From: Lentzea albidocapillata
GTDB taxonomy: Bacteria > Actinomycetota > Actinomycetes > Mycobacteriales > Pseudonocardiaceae
Assembly: GCF_000719115.1 (NCBI RefSeq)
Contig: NZ_JOEA01000013.1
Span: forward strand, 248,001 to 312,000
Direction: 5' to 3'
DNA length: 64,000 nucleotides
Numbering within the stretch: position 1 is the first letter of the stretch; the number at the start of each line of letters is the position of its first letter. The position numbers and the translations under genes were made by a program. Under the pieces are notes generated by a model that was not told the DNA's origin, did not search any database, and was given only the letters and a program-made list of their open reading frames with translations. Positions 1 through 11,171 of this stretch are shown piece by piece.

Positions 1-267
1 GGTGACCTCGGGGTTCGCGTTCAGCTCGTCGATGACGGCTTCGAGCTCCTGCTGCGTGATCGTCTCCGGGAGGTCGCGCCGGATCGACTTGATGCCGACC
101 TTCTCGCACGCCCGGTGCTTGCCCTTGACGTACGAGTGCGAGCCGGGGTCGTCGCCGACCAGCACGGTGGCCAGGCCCACGGAGCCGGGCAGCGCGGCGA
201 CCCGCGCCTTCAGGTCCTCGAACAGCGCGTTCCGGGTTTCGTTGCCGTTGAGCAGCGTCGCAGTCAC
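1..267 (-). CDS. folD: FolD, methylenetetrahydrofolate dehydrogenase/cyclohydrolase (5' part)
   Basis: This is the N-terminal 89 codons of FolD, the cytosolic enzyme that interconverts 5,10-methylene-THF, methenyl-THF and 10-formyl-THF using NADP. The translated start, [10 protein letters not shown], is followed by the family block [20 protein letters not shown], which carries the Tyr-x-x-x-Lys active-site pattern, then a [11 protein letters not shown] stretch typical of actinobacterial FolD. The gene runs off the left edge. The GTG start overlaps the TGA of the upstream transporter gene (GTGA), so the two are probably translated in series. Confidence 0.93.
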   Translation of the reverse strand, partial: MTATLLNGNETRNALFEDLKARVAALPGSVGLATVLVGDDPGSHSYVKGKHRACEKVGIKSIRRDLPETITQQELEAVIDELNANPEVT

Positions 268-1184
268 GTCCTCATCTTCCCATTGGGCAGGGCCGCGACG
301 CCCACCGACACCAGCGTCAGCACGACGCCGATCACCGTCGGCAACGCCAGGTACCCGCTCACCGCGTCGAGCAGCACGGCCCCGATGAGCTGGCCGCACA
401 CCGCGCACAGCCCGACCATCAACACGCCGATGAACCGCACCGACATGATCGCGCCACCCACGCCCACGATGCCCAGCAACCCGCCGAGGTACAGCCACCA
501 GGCAGAGGGGAACGCACCGGGCACGCCACTCCACGTCACGGCGTTGACCAGCAACAACGCCACCGTGCCGACGCTGAAGTTCACCAGGATCGTCGCCATC
601 GAGTGGGCCGCGGCCTCGCGCACCAGCCCGTTCACCGCCTGCTGCCAGCCCATCAGCAGGCCCGAGATCAGCGGCAGCACCGCGAGCCACAACGCGCCGG
701 GCGACGTGAACTGGTGCGACACGGCGATAGTGACCGCGATAACACCGACCGCCGCTCCGGCGACACGTGTCTTCGTAATCGGCTTCGACTCACCGGGACC
801 GACCCCGAGGTTGTCCATGACCATGCTGCTCACGACCTGCCCGATCACGACCGCGACCGTGAACACCGCCACACCGATGGTCGCGACCGCGAGTCCCTGG
901 GAGCCCACGAGCACCGCGCCGCTGATGCCGCCGATGCACTCCCACCAGCGGATGCGGCGGCGGCGCAACGCGTCCCGCAGTCGCACCAGGCCGTCCCGCC
1001 CGGACTGTCGCGTCAGGACCACCGCGAGCAGCACGAACCACCCTCCGGCGAAGGAGATCAACGCCGCCAGCAGTCCGTTGCCCAGTGATTGGGCGAGTGA
1101 TCCGTTGACGCGCGCCTGGACCGCGATCGCCACTCCGCCCGCCGCCGCCAGCAGACCGCCGGTCACCTGCGCGGACCGCGTCAC
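264..1184 (-). CDS. DMT-family transporter (DUF606/YdcZ type)
   Basis: A 306-residue integral membrane protein with about ten hydrophobic helices arranged as two similar halves of roughly 150 residues. Each half begins with a small-residue-rich helix ([20 protein letters not shown] near residue 10; [14 protein letters not shown] near 165), as in the DUF606/YdcZ branch of the drug/metabolite transporter superfamily. The substrate cannot be told. The GTG start has GGAGGG just upstream. The stop overlaps the folD start by 4 bp, but a folate-related role is not implied by that alone. Confidence 0.8.
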   Translation of the reverse strand: MTRSAQVTGGLLAAAGGVAIAVQARVNGSLAQSLGNGLLAALISFAGGWFVLLAVVLTRQSGRDGLVRLRDALRRRRIRWWECIGGISGAVLVGSQGLAVATIGVAVFTVAVVIGQVVSSMVMDNLGVGPGESKPITKTRVAGAAVGVIAVTIAVSHQFTSPGALWLAVLPLISGLLMGWQQAVNGLVREAAAHSMATILVNFSVGTVALLLVNAVTWSGVPGAFPSAWWLYLGGLLGIVGVGGAIMSVRFIGVLMVGLCAVCGQLIGAVLLDAVSGYLALPTVIGVVLTLVSVGVAALPNGKMRT

Positions 1185-1322
1185 ATGCCCTCCAGACAGG
1201 TCAAAGGTGTTCTTGATCAGCTTTAACCTTGCACGTCCACCACGTTATGGTCGTGCCTCCACCGTTCGGCGCAGTGGCGGGGGACGTGTGCGATCCGGCG
1301 AGTTGCGGGGGAAGATGTTGGC

Positions 1323-3977
1323 GTGTCCGAGCCGAAGCCGTTGAACCCTACCGAGCAGGACGCTCTGGTTAAGCAGATCGGCCTGACTCTGATGCGGGCC
1401 GCACCAGAGGACTGGCGCAGTGTGATCGCGCAGTACCGCGCCACCGGCCGGTACTTCGAACTGGAGGCCGAACTCAAGCTGCAGGACGGATCCAAGCGCG
1501 CGTGGCAGGTGCCTCAAGAGGTGGCCTCGCTGTTCGCGCGCCTGCGGGCCGGCATGCACCGCGAGGGCCGGGGCAGCTGGACCAACGCCAGGTACCAGCT
1601 TGATCACCCCTCCAGCTACAACCTCGACTTCGACCGCGCGGAGCCGAGCTGGCAGACCCCGCCGCCCCAGCAGGCGTACGTCGACGAGATGCGGTTCTTC
1701 CCGCGTGTCGAGGAGAACATCCCGGACTGGCTGCGCCGCAGGATGAACCCGCCGACGCCGGTGTTCCGCACGGCTCGCGTGTTCGACGGCGCCGGACCGA
1801 ACGGCCGTCCGTCGGTCAACCGCCCGCCGGTGCCGGAGCCCGAGGTCGCGCCGCTGCTCACGTACCTGTCGAACGCGCCGGTCGCCGTGGCCGGGCGCGG
1901 CTTCGACAACGACGTGCTGCACCCGGACGCGCCGCCGGTCGTGCCGTCCGGGTTCCAGACGGACGGTGTGTGGATCTGGCCCGCCGGGGTCGCCTACTAC
2001 CTGCGCAAGTACGGCGTCCCGCCCGAGCCGGACCTGGTCGAACGGGCGCGTGCCGCCGCGTTCGGCCTGCCCGAGGTCAGCGAGGAGTCGAGGCTCGGCG
2101 CCGCGGCGAACCTGGGCGCTCCCGCCGCGCCTCCCGGCACCGTCGTGCCGACGCCGGTCGAACCGGAGCCGGAGCCCGCACCCGCGGCGGACGCGACGCA
2201 GTTCGTCGCGGCCCCGAAGCTCGAGGCCGAGGACGGGCCGGAGGAGTACGACTTCGAGCCGATGTACCCCGAGCCGATCGCGGCCGAGGTGACGACCGAG
2301 CAGCCGCAGGTCGCGCCGGAGCCCGTGGCCGACGACCTGGGCGAGACGCTCGCGGTGGCCGTGCCGCCACTGGCCGGTGACGGTCCTCCCTACCGGGTCG
2401 TCTTCGACTCGGACGGCGTGGCGGACACGGTCGACGAGAGGACCCTGCGCGACACGTACGGCGCGGGCATGGACCTCTTCGCCCCGCACCCGAGCGAGCT
2501 CGCGGAGGAGCAGGAGCCCGTGCGGCAGTCCGCACCGGAGATCGTCCGGCAGCCCGTCCGGGACATCGTTCCCGAGCCGGTCGAGGAGTTCGTCGCCGAG
2601 GAGCCGAACGAAACGGTCGCCCTGGACGAACACGAAGACGTGGACGTCGCCGAGGAACCCGAGATCCCCACCGCAGGGCCGGACGAGCCGGTGCTCCTCA
2701 CGCACCAGGCCGAAGCGGAACTCACGGACCACCTGGACGCCGAGACCGAGGAACGTCCGCGCGACCTCATGCAGGACACGATGGCGTGGAGCCCGGTCCT
2801 CGACGAGCCGCTGGAGAGCCCGGCCGAGGTCACCGAGGAGCACCCGGTCGTCCCCGCGGCCGAGGACGAGCCGGACCTCGCCGAAGAGGAGATCGAGTCG
2901 ACGACGTCGTTCGAGGCGGCGGTCGAGCCGGAGTTCGACGACCGGTTCGACCCGCGGCTCGACTCGCACTTCGAGCCGGAGCCGGTCGCGGAGCCCGAGG
3001 TGCTGCCCATGGCTCCCGCGCCCACGCGTTCCGAGGAGACCACCCAGTTCGACGCGGCGCTGTTCCAGGAGACCGAACCGGAGCCCGAACCCGAGCCGGA
3101 ACCGGAACCGGAACCGGAACCGGAACCGGAACCGGAACCGGTCAGGCCACCGCGGCAGGTCACGCCGGAGGAGGACCGCGAACTGGCGGGCACCCGCCGT
3201 GCGCTGGACGACCTCAACGTGCCGCACGGCGTGTTCCGGATCGGCGGCGAGCCCGCCGACCGCACGTGGTCGCTGCGCCTGGACGGCGACAGCTGGGAGG
3301 TCAGCTGGTTCGACCACGGCCCCAAGAACCCGGTGCGGTTCGACAAGGTCGAGGACGCGTCGGCGTACCTGGTGGGCAGGCTGGTGCTGGGCAACTTCCG
3401 CACGATCCCCCCGCGGACGCCCCAGCCACCGCAGCGGCCGATGACCAACGGCTTCCGCGAGGAGCCGCGCCGTCCCGTTCCGCAGCGCCCGCCGCTGGCA
3501 CCGCAGGTCCCGCCCGCGCCGATGCCGGCACCGGCCGCCGCCCCGACGAAGGTGCAGCCGGTTCCGCCGCCACCCGCACCACAGCAGGCTCCGGCGCTCT
3601 CGCCGGTCGCCGCCGCCGTGGCGCAGGAGGAACCGCCGAAGCGGAAGTTCCCGATCTCGCCGCTCGCGGGCGAGCCGCCGCTGACGTTGTTCCGCCACAA
3701 GCAGATGTTCGAACTGCCGGCGGGCACCGAGGTCGACCGCTACGGCGACCAGAGCGGCAACCTCGTCTACGTGGCGGGCACACCGTTCCCGGAACGCAGC
3801 CTCGTGCCGTCGTGGATCAACCGCCCGTACCGCGTGTACCGGTTGCGCCGCCCGCTCGAGGTGCTGACCGGCGTGGCCGTGCCGTGGTTCGAGCAGCCGG
3901 GCGGCGGTACCGCCTACCTGCTGCCGAAGGCCGTCGAGGAGATGGTCTCCGAAGGCATTCTGGTGGAGATCACGGGA

Positions 3978-3992
<15 letters not shown>
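1323..3992 (+). CDS. TNT-domain protein (putative NAD glycohydrolase toxin) with N-terminal accessory domains
   Basis: This 889-residue protein ends (about 780-885) in a TNT domain, the NAD-hydrolysing fold of the tuberculosis necrotizing toxin. Visible family features are the VDRYGD segment, GTPFPERSL, and WFEQPGGGTAY with the conserved Gln. Residues 1-110 resemble the YezG-like (DUF600) fold found in polymorphic-toxin immunity proteins. Residues 210-260 hold a TDGVWIWP module, about 357-385 a second small module (YRVVFDSDGVADT), and about 618-695 a third (WSLRLDGDSWEVSWFDHG). Acidic, Pro/Glu-rich linkers separate them, including a Glu-Pro run. No signal peptide or transmembrane helix is seen, so export would need a dedicated route. 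The GTG start lies after a GGGGAAG stretch. The TNT call is strong; the YezG-like call is inference. Confidence 0.85.
3096..3137 (+). repeat. hexanucleotide tandem repeat CCGGAA x7
   Basis: Seven perfect head-to-tail copies of CCGGAA code for the alternating Glu-Pro linker of the TNT protein. Further diverged Glu-Pro codons precede them. Slippage by whole units keeps the reading frame, so the array could change linker length without killing the gene. Confidence 0.9.
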
Positions 3993-5653
<1,661 letters not shown>

Positions 5654-5676
5654 GTTTTTCGTGGCAGGGTGGGAAC

Positions 5677-6492
5677 GTGCTGATCCCATGGGACGTTCCC
5701 CAGCCGCAGCTCTCCGATGACGTGCACCCTGCGCTCGCTGACGCCGCCCGTGCGGCGTCGGCGGCGTACGGGCGTGCCCGATCTCTGCACACGCGCCTCG
5801 AACTCCGCGAAGAAGTGGCGGACGGCGCCGACGGAACACCGACGATGCTCGTCGATCGCATCGTCGAGGACGCGATCCTGGAATCGATCCACCGCAGTCG
5901 CGTGAACCTGCTCTCCGAGGAAGCCGGGTTCGTCGACAACGGCTCCTCGATCACCCTCGTCATCGACCCGGTCGACGGGTCCGCGAACGCCGCGTTCGGC
6001 GTCCCTCTCTCCTGCTTCGCCGGTGCGCTCGTCGAAGACGGCACGGCAAAAGAAGCTCTGACGACGTGGTTCGACACGGGCCGTGCATGGCACGCGCGCG
6101 CAGGAGTGCCGACGTCGTTCCGCACCACCGGACGCACGACGCTCAAGGGCGCGTCCGTCTGCCTGATGCGCCCCAAGACGAGCACTCAGGACGCGTGGCT
6201 GCGCATCGCGAACAGCGCCGACCGCATCCGTGTGCTGTGCACGACCTGCCTGGAGACCATGCTGGTCGCGGAAGGCACGGTCGACGCCTTCATCGATCCG
6301 GGAAGTGACACGCACCGGATCATGGACCTAGCGACGGCGCTGGTCACCGTGCCCGCCGCGGGGGGCGTGCTGGTCGACCTGCACGGGCGGCCGTTCACGT
6401 TCGAGCCCGACCTGACCCGTCGGTGGTCAGGCGTGGCGGCAGCGACTCCTCAGCTCGCCGAGGAGTTGATCGCGACCGTTCTCAACGGCTAG
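5677..6492 (+). CDS. inositol monophosphatase family protein
   Basis: A 271-residue member of the Mg-dependent inositol monophosphatase/FBPase/CysQ superfamily. The metal-binding motifs are present: SEEAGF near 84-89, then IDPVDGSANAA near 100. The C-terminal motif is HRIMDLATAL rather than the usual WDxAA form, so the substrate may not be inositol phosphate. The GTG start is preceded by CAGGGTGGGAAC. It starts 23 bp after mdh and could be read through from it. The last 4 bp overlap the convergent DUF1918 gene. Confidence 0.82.
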   Translation: MLIPWDVPQPQLSDDVHPALADAARAASAAYGRARSLHTRLELREEVADGADGTPTMLVDRIVEDAILESIHRSRVNLLSEEAGFVDNGSSITLVIDPVDGSANAAFGVPLSCFAGALVEDGTAKEALTTWFDTGRAWHARAGVPTSFRTTGRTTLKGASVCLMRPKTSTQDAWLRIANSADRIRVLCTTCLETMLVAEGTVDAFIDPGSDTHRIMDLATALVTVPAAGGVLVDLHGRPFTFEPDLTRRWSGVAAATPQLAEELIATVLNG

Positions 6493-6680
6493 ACGGCGCC
6501 CCGGGGCTCGACGATGCAGTCGGGTCCGGGGAACACCAGGCCCTCGTGGCCGTCGTTGAAGCGGACGAGGTACGGCGGATGCCCGTCGGTCCCGCGCACT
6601 TCGAGGATCTCTCCGAGACGCTCCTCCAGGCCGACGGAACGGCTGTGGACGTGGAGCCTGTCACCCACTGTTGCTTGCAT
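6489..6680 (-). CDS. DUF1918 domain protein
   Basis: A 63-residue protein matching the DUF1918 pattern common in actinomycetes: MQATVGDRLHVHSR at the start, a central GEILEVRGTDGHPPYLVRF, and DGHEGLVFPGPDC at the end. It is probably a small SH3-like barrel. Its function is unknown. A GGAGG lies about 12 nt before the ATG. Confidence 0.85.
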   Translation of the reverse strand: MQATVGDRLHVHSRSVGLEERLGEILEVRGTDGHPPYLVRFNDGHEGLVFPGPDCIVEPRGAV

Positions 6681-6777
6681 GGTGCTGCAACACCTCCGGT
6701 GTGCGGCGTGAGGCTTGGCACGATGAACGCGTCAAAGCGTAGGCCGCCACCGGAGATGCGCAACAGGGCTCAAGTGC

Positions 6778-7125
6778 TCATCCGCCGCAGGCTGAGGAGA
6801 CCTTCGCGGCGAGATCGGCCTTCTGCTGCACCCAGTCCGCCGCGGAGTTGACGTTCTGCATGCCGTTGGCTGCCTCTTCGAGAGCCTTCTTGACCTGCTC
6901 GTCCGGCGAGGAACTCGCGAGGGTCTCCAGCTCCTTCGCCTTGGCCTGGGTTTCCTCCAGCGCCTTCTGCGGGTCGCTCATGTCCGGCGTGAAACCGACG
7001 AGCGAGATCGCGTCGGCGCACAGCTTCACCTTGTCCGCGGTGTTGCTGACGCCCTGGATCGCGTCGCATGCCGTCAAGCTGCCCAACGCGATGACAGCCG
7101 CGGCAAGCGGTCCAACTAGGCGCAT
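6778..7125 (-). CDS. small putative lipoprotein
   Basis: A 115-residue protein with a type II signal peptide: positively charged MR, a hydrophobic helix, and lipobox LTAC with Cys20 as the lipidation site. The mature part is helical and charged (ALEETQAKAKELETLASS) and ends in CGG. It has AAGGAGAG ahead of the ATG. I do not recognise a family. The gene stands between two other leftward genes with no clear operon link. Confidence 0.75.
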   Translation of the reverse strand: MRLVGPLAAAVIALGSLTACDAIQGVSNTADKVKLCADAISLVGFTPDMSDPQKALEETQAKAKELETLASSSPDEQVKKALEEAANGMQNVNSAADWVQQKADLAAKVSSACGG

Positions 7126-7173
7126 TCGCTCTCCTTGTGACCGAAGTGTCCGGTTCTATTACTACTGATGACT

Positions 7174-8145
7174 CTACCGACGGATGTCTTGATCGAGTTC
7201 ACGTTGGTACAGCTTCCGGATGACGTCGTCGATTTCCGGCTCCACGACGGCGAGGTCGTGGACCTCCACCTGCCGCACCACCTGGGTGATCAACTGTGCC
7301 GCCGTCGTCTCCGCTCTCCTGAACGTGAGGTGGTGGCGCAGGCCGTTGGCCTCGCTGCGCACCGCCGTCACTCCAGGGACGTCCGGTGCCGGACCCGGTT
7401 CCCTGAGGTCGATGACGAGCTCACGGTCAGGGGTGACCTCGGCGCGCAGCTCCTCCAGTGGGCCGTCGGCGAGCACCCGGCCGTGGTCGATCACCATCAG
7501 CCGCGGGCAGAGCCGTTCGATGTCGTCCAGGTCGTGCGTGGTGAGCAGGAGCGTCGTGCCGCGGCGGGTGTTGATGTCCGCGAGGAACTCCCTGAGGCGC
7601 TCCTTGGACTCCAGGTCCAGGCCGATCGTCGGCTCGTCCAGCACCAGGAGCTCCGGGGCGTGCAGCAGTGCGGCGGTGATCTCGCCGCGCATCCGTTGCC
7701 CCAGCGAGAGCTGCCGCACGGGAGTGATCAGGAACTCTTGCAGCCCAAGGAGTTCGACGCACTCGTCGAGCCGCCTGCGGTAGTCCTCCGCCGACACGCG
7801 GTAGATGGACCTGAGCAGGTCGAAGCTGTCCCCCAGCGGCAGGTCCCACCAGAGCTGGCTGCGCTGGCCGAACACGACACCGATGCGTTTCGCGAGATCG
7901 CGCCGCTGCTTCGACGGATCGACGTCGCCCATCCTGACGTGGCCGCTGGTCGGCACCAGGATCCCGGTCAGCATCTTGATCGTCGTGGACTTGCCGGCGC
8001 CGTTCGGCCCGACGTAGCCGACGGCCTCACCCGCGGCGACGTCGAACGTGACGCCGTCGACCGCCGTGACGGTCCTGTAGTTGCGGCGCAGGCCTTTGGA
8101 CGTGGCTACCTTGAACTCCCTGCGGAGCTCCCTGACCTCGATCAT
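7174..8145 (-). CDS. ABC-2 type exporter ATP-binding protein
   Basis: A 323-residue ATPase with Walker A GPNGAGKSTTIKM, a Q-loop at GVVFGQRSQLWWDLPLGD, signature LSLGQRMRGEI and Walker B LLVLDEPTIGLD. It belongs to the branch that pairs with two DUF990-type (ABC2_membrane_6) permeases, where the QRSQLWWDLP block is typical. The ATG overlaps the stop of the second permease gene (ATGA), giving a tightly coupled three-gene exporter unit with the two genes upstream. Substrate unknown; drug or natural-product export is a common role for this group but is not shown here. Confidence 0.92.
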   Translation of the reverse strand: MIEVRELRREFKVATSKGLRRNYRTVTAVDGVTFDVAAGEAVGYVGPNGAGKSTTIKMLTGILVPTSGHVRMGDVDPSKQRRDLAKRIGVVFGQRSQLWWDLPLGDSFDLLRSIYRVSAEDYRRRLDECVELLGLQEFLITPVRQLSLGQRMRGEITAALLHAPELLVLDEPTIGLDLESKERLREFLADINTRRGTTLLLTTHDLDDIERLCPRLMVIDHGRVLADGPLEELRAEVTPDRELVIDLREPGPAPDVPGVTAVRSEANGLRHHLTFRRAETTAAQLITQVVRQVEVHDLAVVEPEIDDVIRKLYQRELDQDIRR

Positions 8146-8939
8146 GATCCCGTTCCCCGGTAGTGCCTGACCGCGAACCGCCACACGAACCCGGCGACGA
8201 CCGCCGCCAGCGCCGCGACGAGCGGTGATGTCCAGCCGACCCAGCCAGGAAGGCCGAGCGGATCCTGCTTCCCGAGCAGCGCGAGGCTCGGGTAGTACGC
8301 GACGAACGCCCCCGGCACGATGAACGCCATCACCCAGCGCAGCGGGGCGGAGTAGACGTTGACCGGGTACGACGTGAAGGCGTTGCTGCCGTAGGTGAAG
8401 GCGTTGGCGAACTCGCGGCCCTCCACGATCCAGAAGCACACCGAGCACGTCACGACCCAGATCGCGCCGAAGATGACCGCGCCGGCCAGCGGCGTGGCGA
8501 TGGTCAGCGCGACCTTCGCGGGCGTCCAGCCGATGCCGACGTGCGCCAGCGCGTAGACCATCACGGCGATCGCGCCGATGATGCGCCCGACCCTGCGCAG
8601 GCGAACGTCCGAGACCATGATCTGCGGCAGCGTGCCGAGCGGCCGCATCAGCAGCACGTCGAAGGTGCCGGTGCGGATGTACGTCGGCAGGTTGTCGAGC
8701 TGTCCGGCGAACAGGTCGGCGATGCCGAACGCGATGCCCGCGAACGCGTACATCAGCAGCACCTCGTCCTTGGTGAACCCGCCGAGCGCGCTGACGTGAC
8801 CGAACAGCACGAGGATGACGACCAGCTCGATCCACTGCGCCAGCACCTGCGTGACGAGGTCGAGCGCGAACGACGCGCGGTAGGACATCTGGCTTCTCAG
8901 CCGCGCGCCGATGAGCCTGGGGTAGATGGAGTCAGCCAC
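8142..8939 (-). CDS. ABC-2 family permease
   Basis: A 265-residue membrane subunit with six predicted helices, of the ABC-2 family (DUF990-like). A conserved amphipathic segment FAGQLDNLPTYIRTGTFDVLLMRPLG follows helix 2, as is usual in these permeases, probably contacting the ATPase. It overlaps the preceding permease gene by 8 bp and the ATPase gene by 4 bp. Confidence 0.87.
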   Translation of the reverse strand: MADSIYPRLIGARLRSQMSYRASFALDLVTQVLAQWIELVVILVLFGHVSALGGFTKDEVLLMYAFAGIAFGIADLFAGQLDNLPTYIRTGTFDVLLMRPLGTLPQIMVSDVRLRRVGRIIGAIAVMVYALAHVGIGWTPAKVALTIATPLAGAVIFGAIWVVTCSVCFWIVEGREFANAFTYGSNAFTSYPVNVYSAPLRWVMAFIVPGAFVAYYPSLALLGKQDPLGLPGWVGWTSPLVAALAAVVAGFVWRFAVRHYRGTGS

Positions 8940-9717
8940 CCTGCACCACCACCCTGCGCACCGCGCGTTGAAGGACCAGATGACCGGCCGCGAGCAGCGC
9001 CACGGCCCAGAACACCTGGTAGAGCAAGGTTCGCGCCGGGTCGCCGTGTCCGAGGAACACGTCGATCGGCGCCTGCATCAACGCGGGGAACGGGGTCATC
9101 CACAGCACGTCCCGAGCCCACTCGGGAAAGAACGCGACCGGCACGGTGAGTCCGCACAGCAGGCCGGACGTGACGTTCCAGAACCCGTACAGCCCCCGGT
9201 TGTCGAGCAGCCAGAACGCGCTGACGTCGATCAGGAACCGGCACGCGAAGCTGATGACCAGCGCGATGACCGCGCTGACCAGGAACAGCGGCCACTGCAC
9301 CGGGCTGGCCGGGAACTGGAACGGGAACAGCAGCATGCCGAACACCATCGGCGGCGCGAGCCTGGTCAGGAACGCGTACCCGCCGCGGCCGAGGTCCTGC
9401 GCGAGCAGAGCGCTCTGCAGGTGCCACGGCCGGTACAGGTCGACCACGACGTCACCGGATCGCACGCGCTCGGCGAGCTCGTTGGTTCCCCACAACAGGA
9501 TGAACCCGAGCAGCCCCTGCCCGATCCAGACGTACGTGTTGGTGGCAGCGATGCCGTACTCCGCGATCTCACCGTTCGCCGCCTGGAGAGCGGCGACGAG
9601 AACGGCGGCCCGCAGCAGGCCGAAGACCACGTTCGCGGTCATCCCGGCCAGCATCGCTTGTCGGTAGGTCGAGTACCTTCGGAATCCAGCAATGATCAAA
9701 TCGGCGTGAACACGCAC
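8932..9717 (-). CDS. ABC-2 family permease (first subunit)
   Basis: A 261-residue permease, partner of the gene downstream, sharing the same layout: an amphipathic segment (AERVRSGDVVVDLYRPWHL) that mirrors the one in the second permease, and six helices. The start used here is GTG 9717 (VRVHADLIIAGFRRYSTYRQ); a TTG at 9744 adds nine residues and has no better ribosome site. The gene begins about 40 bp after the Ser/Thr kinase gene on the same strand, so read-through from it is likely. Confidence 0.84.
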   Translation of the reverse strand: MRVHADLIIAGFRRYSTYRQAMLAGMTANVVFGLLRAAVLVAALQAANGEIAEYGIAATNTYVWIGQGLLGFILLWGTNELAERVRSGDVVVDLYRPWHLQSALLAQDLGRGGYAFLTRLAPPMVFGMLLFPFQFPASPVQWPLFLVSAVIALVISFACRFLIDVSAFWLLDNRGLYGFWNVTSGLLCGLTVPVAFFPEWARDVLWMTPFPALMQAPIDVFLGHGDPARTLLYQVFWAVALLAAGHLVLQRAVRRVVVQGG

Positions 9718-9759
9718 GTCGGTCAACGTTAGTGACCGTCGCAAGTGGATTTAGCGTCG

Positions 9760-11133
9760 CTAACCGCCGAACGCGCTGGTGACGACCTCCCCGGCCTTCG
9801 GCTGCGAGCCGAGGCAGAGGAAGTAGTTGCGGCTGCCGTCCTTGAAGCCGACGGCCGTCATCTTCCAGCCCGTCGTGTCCACCCTCGGCCGCGAGTTCGC
9901 CTTCATCACCGCGGGCGTGCAGACGTCCTTCAGCTCGGGCGAGGCCATGAGTTCGTCGGAGTCGACCGCCGGGATCTCCCCGGAGAGCCAGCCGCCGGAG
10001 AACGCCTCCCAGTGGTGCAGGTCCGCGCAGCTTCCGACCTTCCGGGAGACCGCGGGCATGCCGCCGATGTTCGTGACGCCGCGGAAGCAGGTCGACTTGT
10101 CGATGCAGAACCCGGCGTCGCACTTCTTGAGGTACGGCGGGATGTCCTCGGCACCGCCCTGCTGGCTCGTCGACGGCCCGGCGCCCTGGGCGGTCGTCTG
10201 CTCCTTGCCGAAGGGGTTCCACATGACCAGGCCGACCACGACCGCGACGACGAGCCCCGCCGCGCCGGCGAGCAGCTGCCACGCCTTGCGCTTCGGCGGG
10301 GGAGGGACCGGCACGGTGGGCATCCGCATCGGGTCGATCAACTCGTCCCGCAACTGCGTGGCGCTCGGCGTGCGCAGGTTCGCGTCCGGGTGCAGAGCCC
10401 TCGCCAGCGCCTCGTGCAACGCGGGCGGCACCCCCGGCACCGCGGGCACGGGCCGGCGCAGGATCTCCCCGAGCTGGTCGAAACTGGTGATCGGCCACGG
10501 CACCGGACGCGGCGGCTTGCCGGCCAGCAACGTGTAGAGCGTCGCCGCGAGCGAGTAGACGTCGGCCTGAGGCGTCGGCTCGGCCATCGCGAACGCCTCG
10601 GGCGGCGCGTAGCTGGGGCTCAGGGCGTCCCTGGTGACCGTGCTGCCGCCCTGCGCGTCGAGCAGCGCCGCGAGCCCGAAGTCGGCGAGCTTCGGCGTGC
10701 CGTAGCGGTCGACGAGGATGTTGGCGGGCTTGATGTCCCGGTGCAGCACGCCTTCCTGATGTGCTGCGGCGAGTGCGTCGGCGAGCTTGATGCCGAGGTC
10801 GCGGACCCGCTCGGGATGCAACGGACCCTGTTGGTCGAGCTGGTCGGCGAGCGACCCGCCCGTGCACAGCTCCATGACGATGTACGGCGTGCCATGGCCG
10901 GTGATGTTCGCGTCGTGCACCCCGACGACGTGCGGATGCCCCGACAGCTTCGCCGCCGCCTGCGCCTCACGGAGGAACCGCCTCCGGTCCCGCTCGTCGA
11001 CCAGGACCCGGTTGTCGATCTTCACGGCGACGTCACGACCGAGTTGAGCCTGATGGGCGGTGTAGACGGTGGCGAACCCGCCCGCGCCCAACGGTCTCAG
11101 GTCGGTCAGGCCGGGAATGTGGGGTGCGGTCAC
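9760..11133 (-). CDS. membrane Ser/Thr protein kinase with extracytoplasmic septum-formation-like domain
   Basis: A 457-residue PknB-type kinase. The kinase domain (about 10-265) shows Gly loop LGAGGFATVY, Lys38 (AVKI), catalytic HRDIKPAN with Asp133, DFGLA and APPEAF. A helix near 293-315 (LAGAAGLVVAVVVGLVMW) crosses the membrane. The outside part has six cysteines and the pattern GSCADLHHWEAF ... DVCTPAV ... YFLCLGS, resembling the septum-formation-like domain. The GTG start was chosen because kinase homology begins within ten residues; the open frame upstream is not kinase-like. The signal sensed and the substrates are unknown; the exporter downstream is a possible target by position only. 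Confidence 0.92.
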   Translation of the reverse strand: MTAPHIPGLTDLRPLGAGGFATVYTAHQAQLGRDVAVKIDNRVLVDERDRRRFLREAQAAAKLSGHPHVVGVHDANITGHGTPYIVMELCTGGSLADQLDQQGPLHPERVRDLGIKLADALAAAHQEGVLHRDIKPANILVDRYGTPKLADFGLAALLDAQGGSTVTRDALSPSYAPPEAFAMAEPTPQADVYSLAATLYTLLAGKPPRPVPWPITSFDQLGEILRRPVPAVPGVPPALHEALARALHPDANLRTPSATQLRDELIDPMRMPTVPVPPPPKRKAWQLLAGAAGLVVAVVVGLVMWNPFGKEQTTAQGAGPSTSQQGGAEDIPPYLKKCDAGFCIDKSTCFRGVTNIGGMPAVSRKVGSCADLHHWEAFSGGWLSGEIPAVDSDELMASPELKDVCTPAVMKANSRPRVDTTGWKMTAVGFKDGSRNYFLCLGSQPKAGEVVTSAFGG

Positions 11134-11171
11134 GCGCGGCAGCTTAGTTCCGCACCCCGACAATCCCGGCG

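Noticed and set aside
1245..3698. An 817-codon open frame on the minus strand opposite the TNT gene, Arg/Gly/Leu-rich
   Set aside because: It mirrors the Glu/Pro codons of the TNT gene, has no ribosome site and no family resemblance; it is a shadow frame of high-GC coding DNA.
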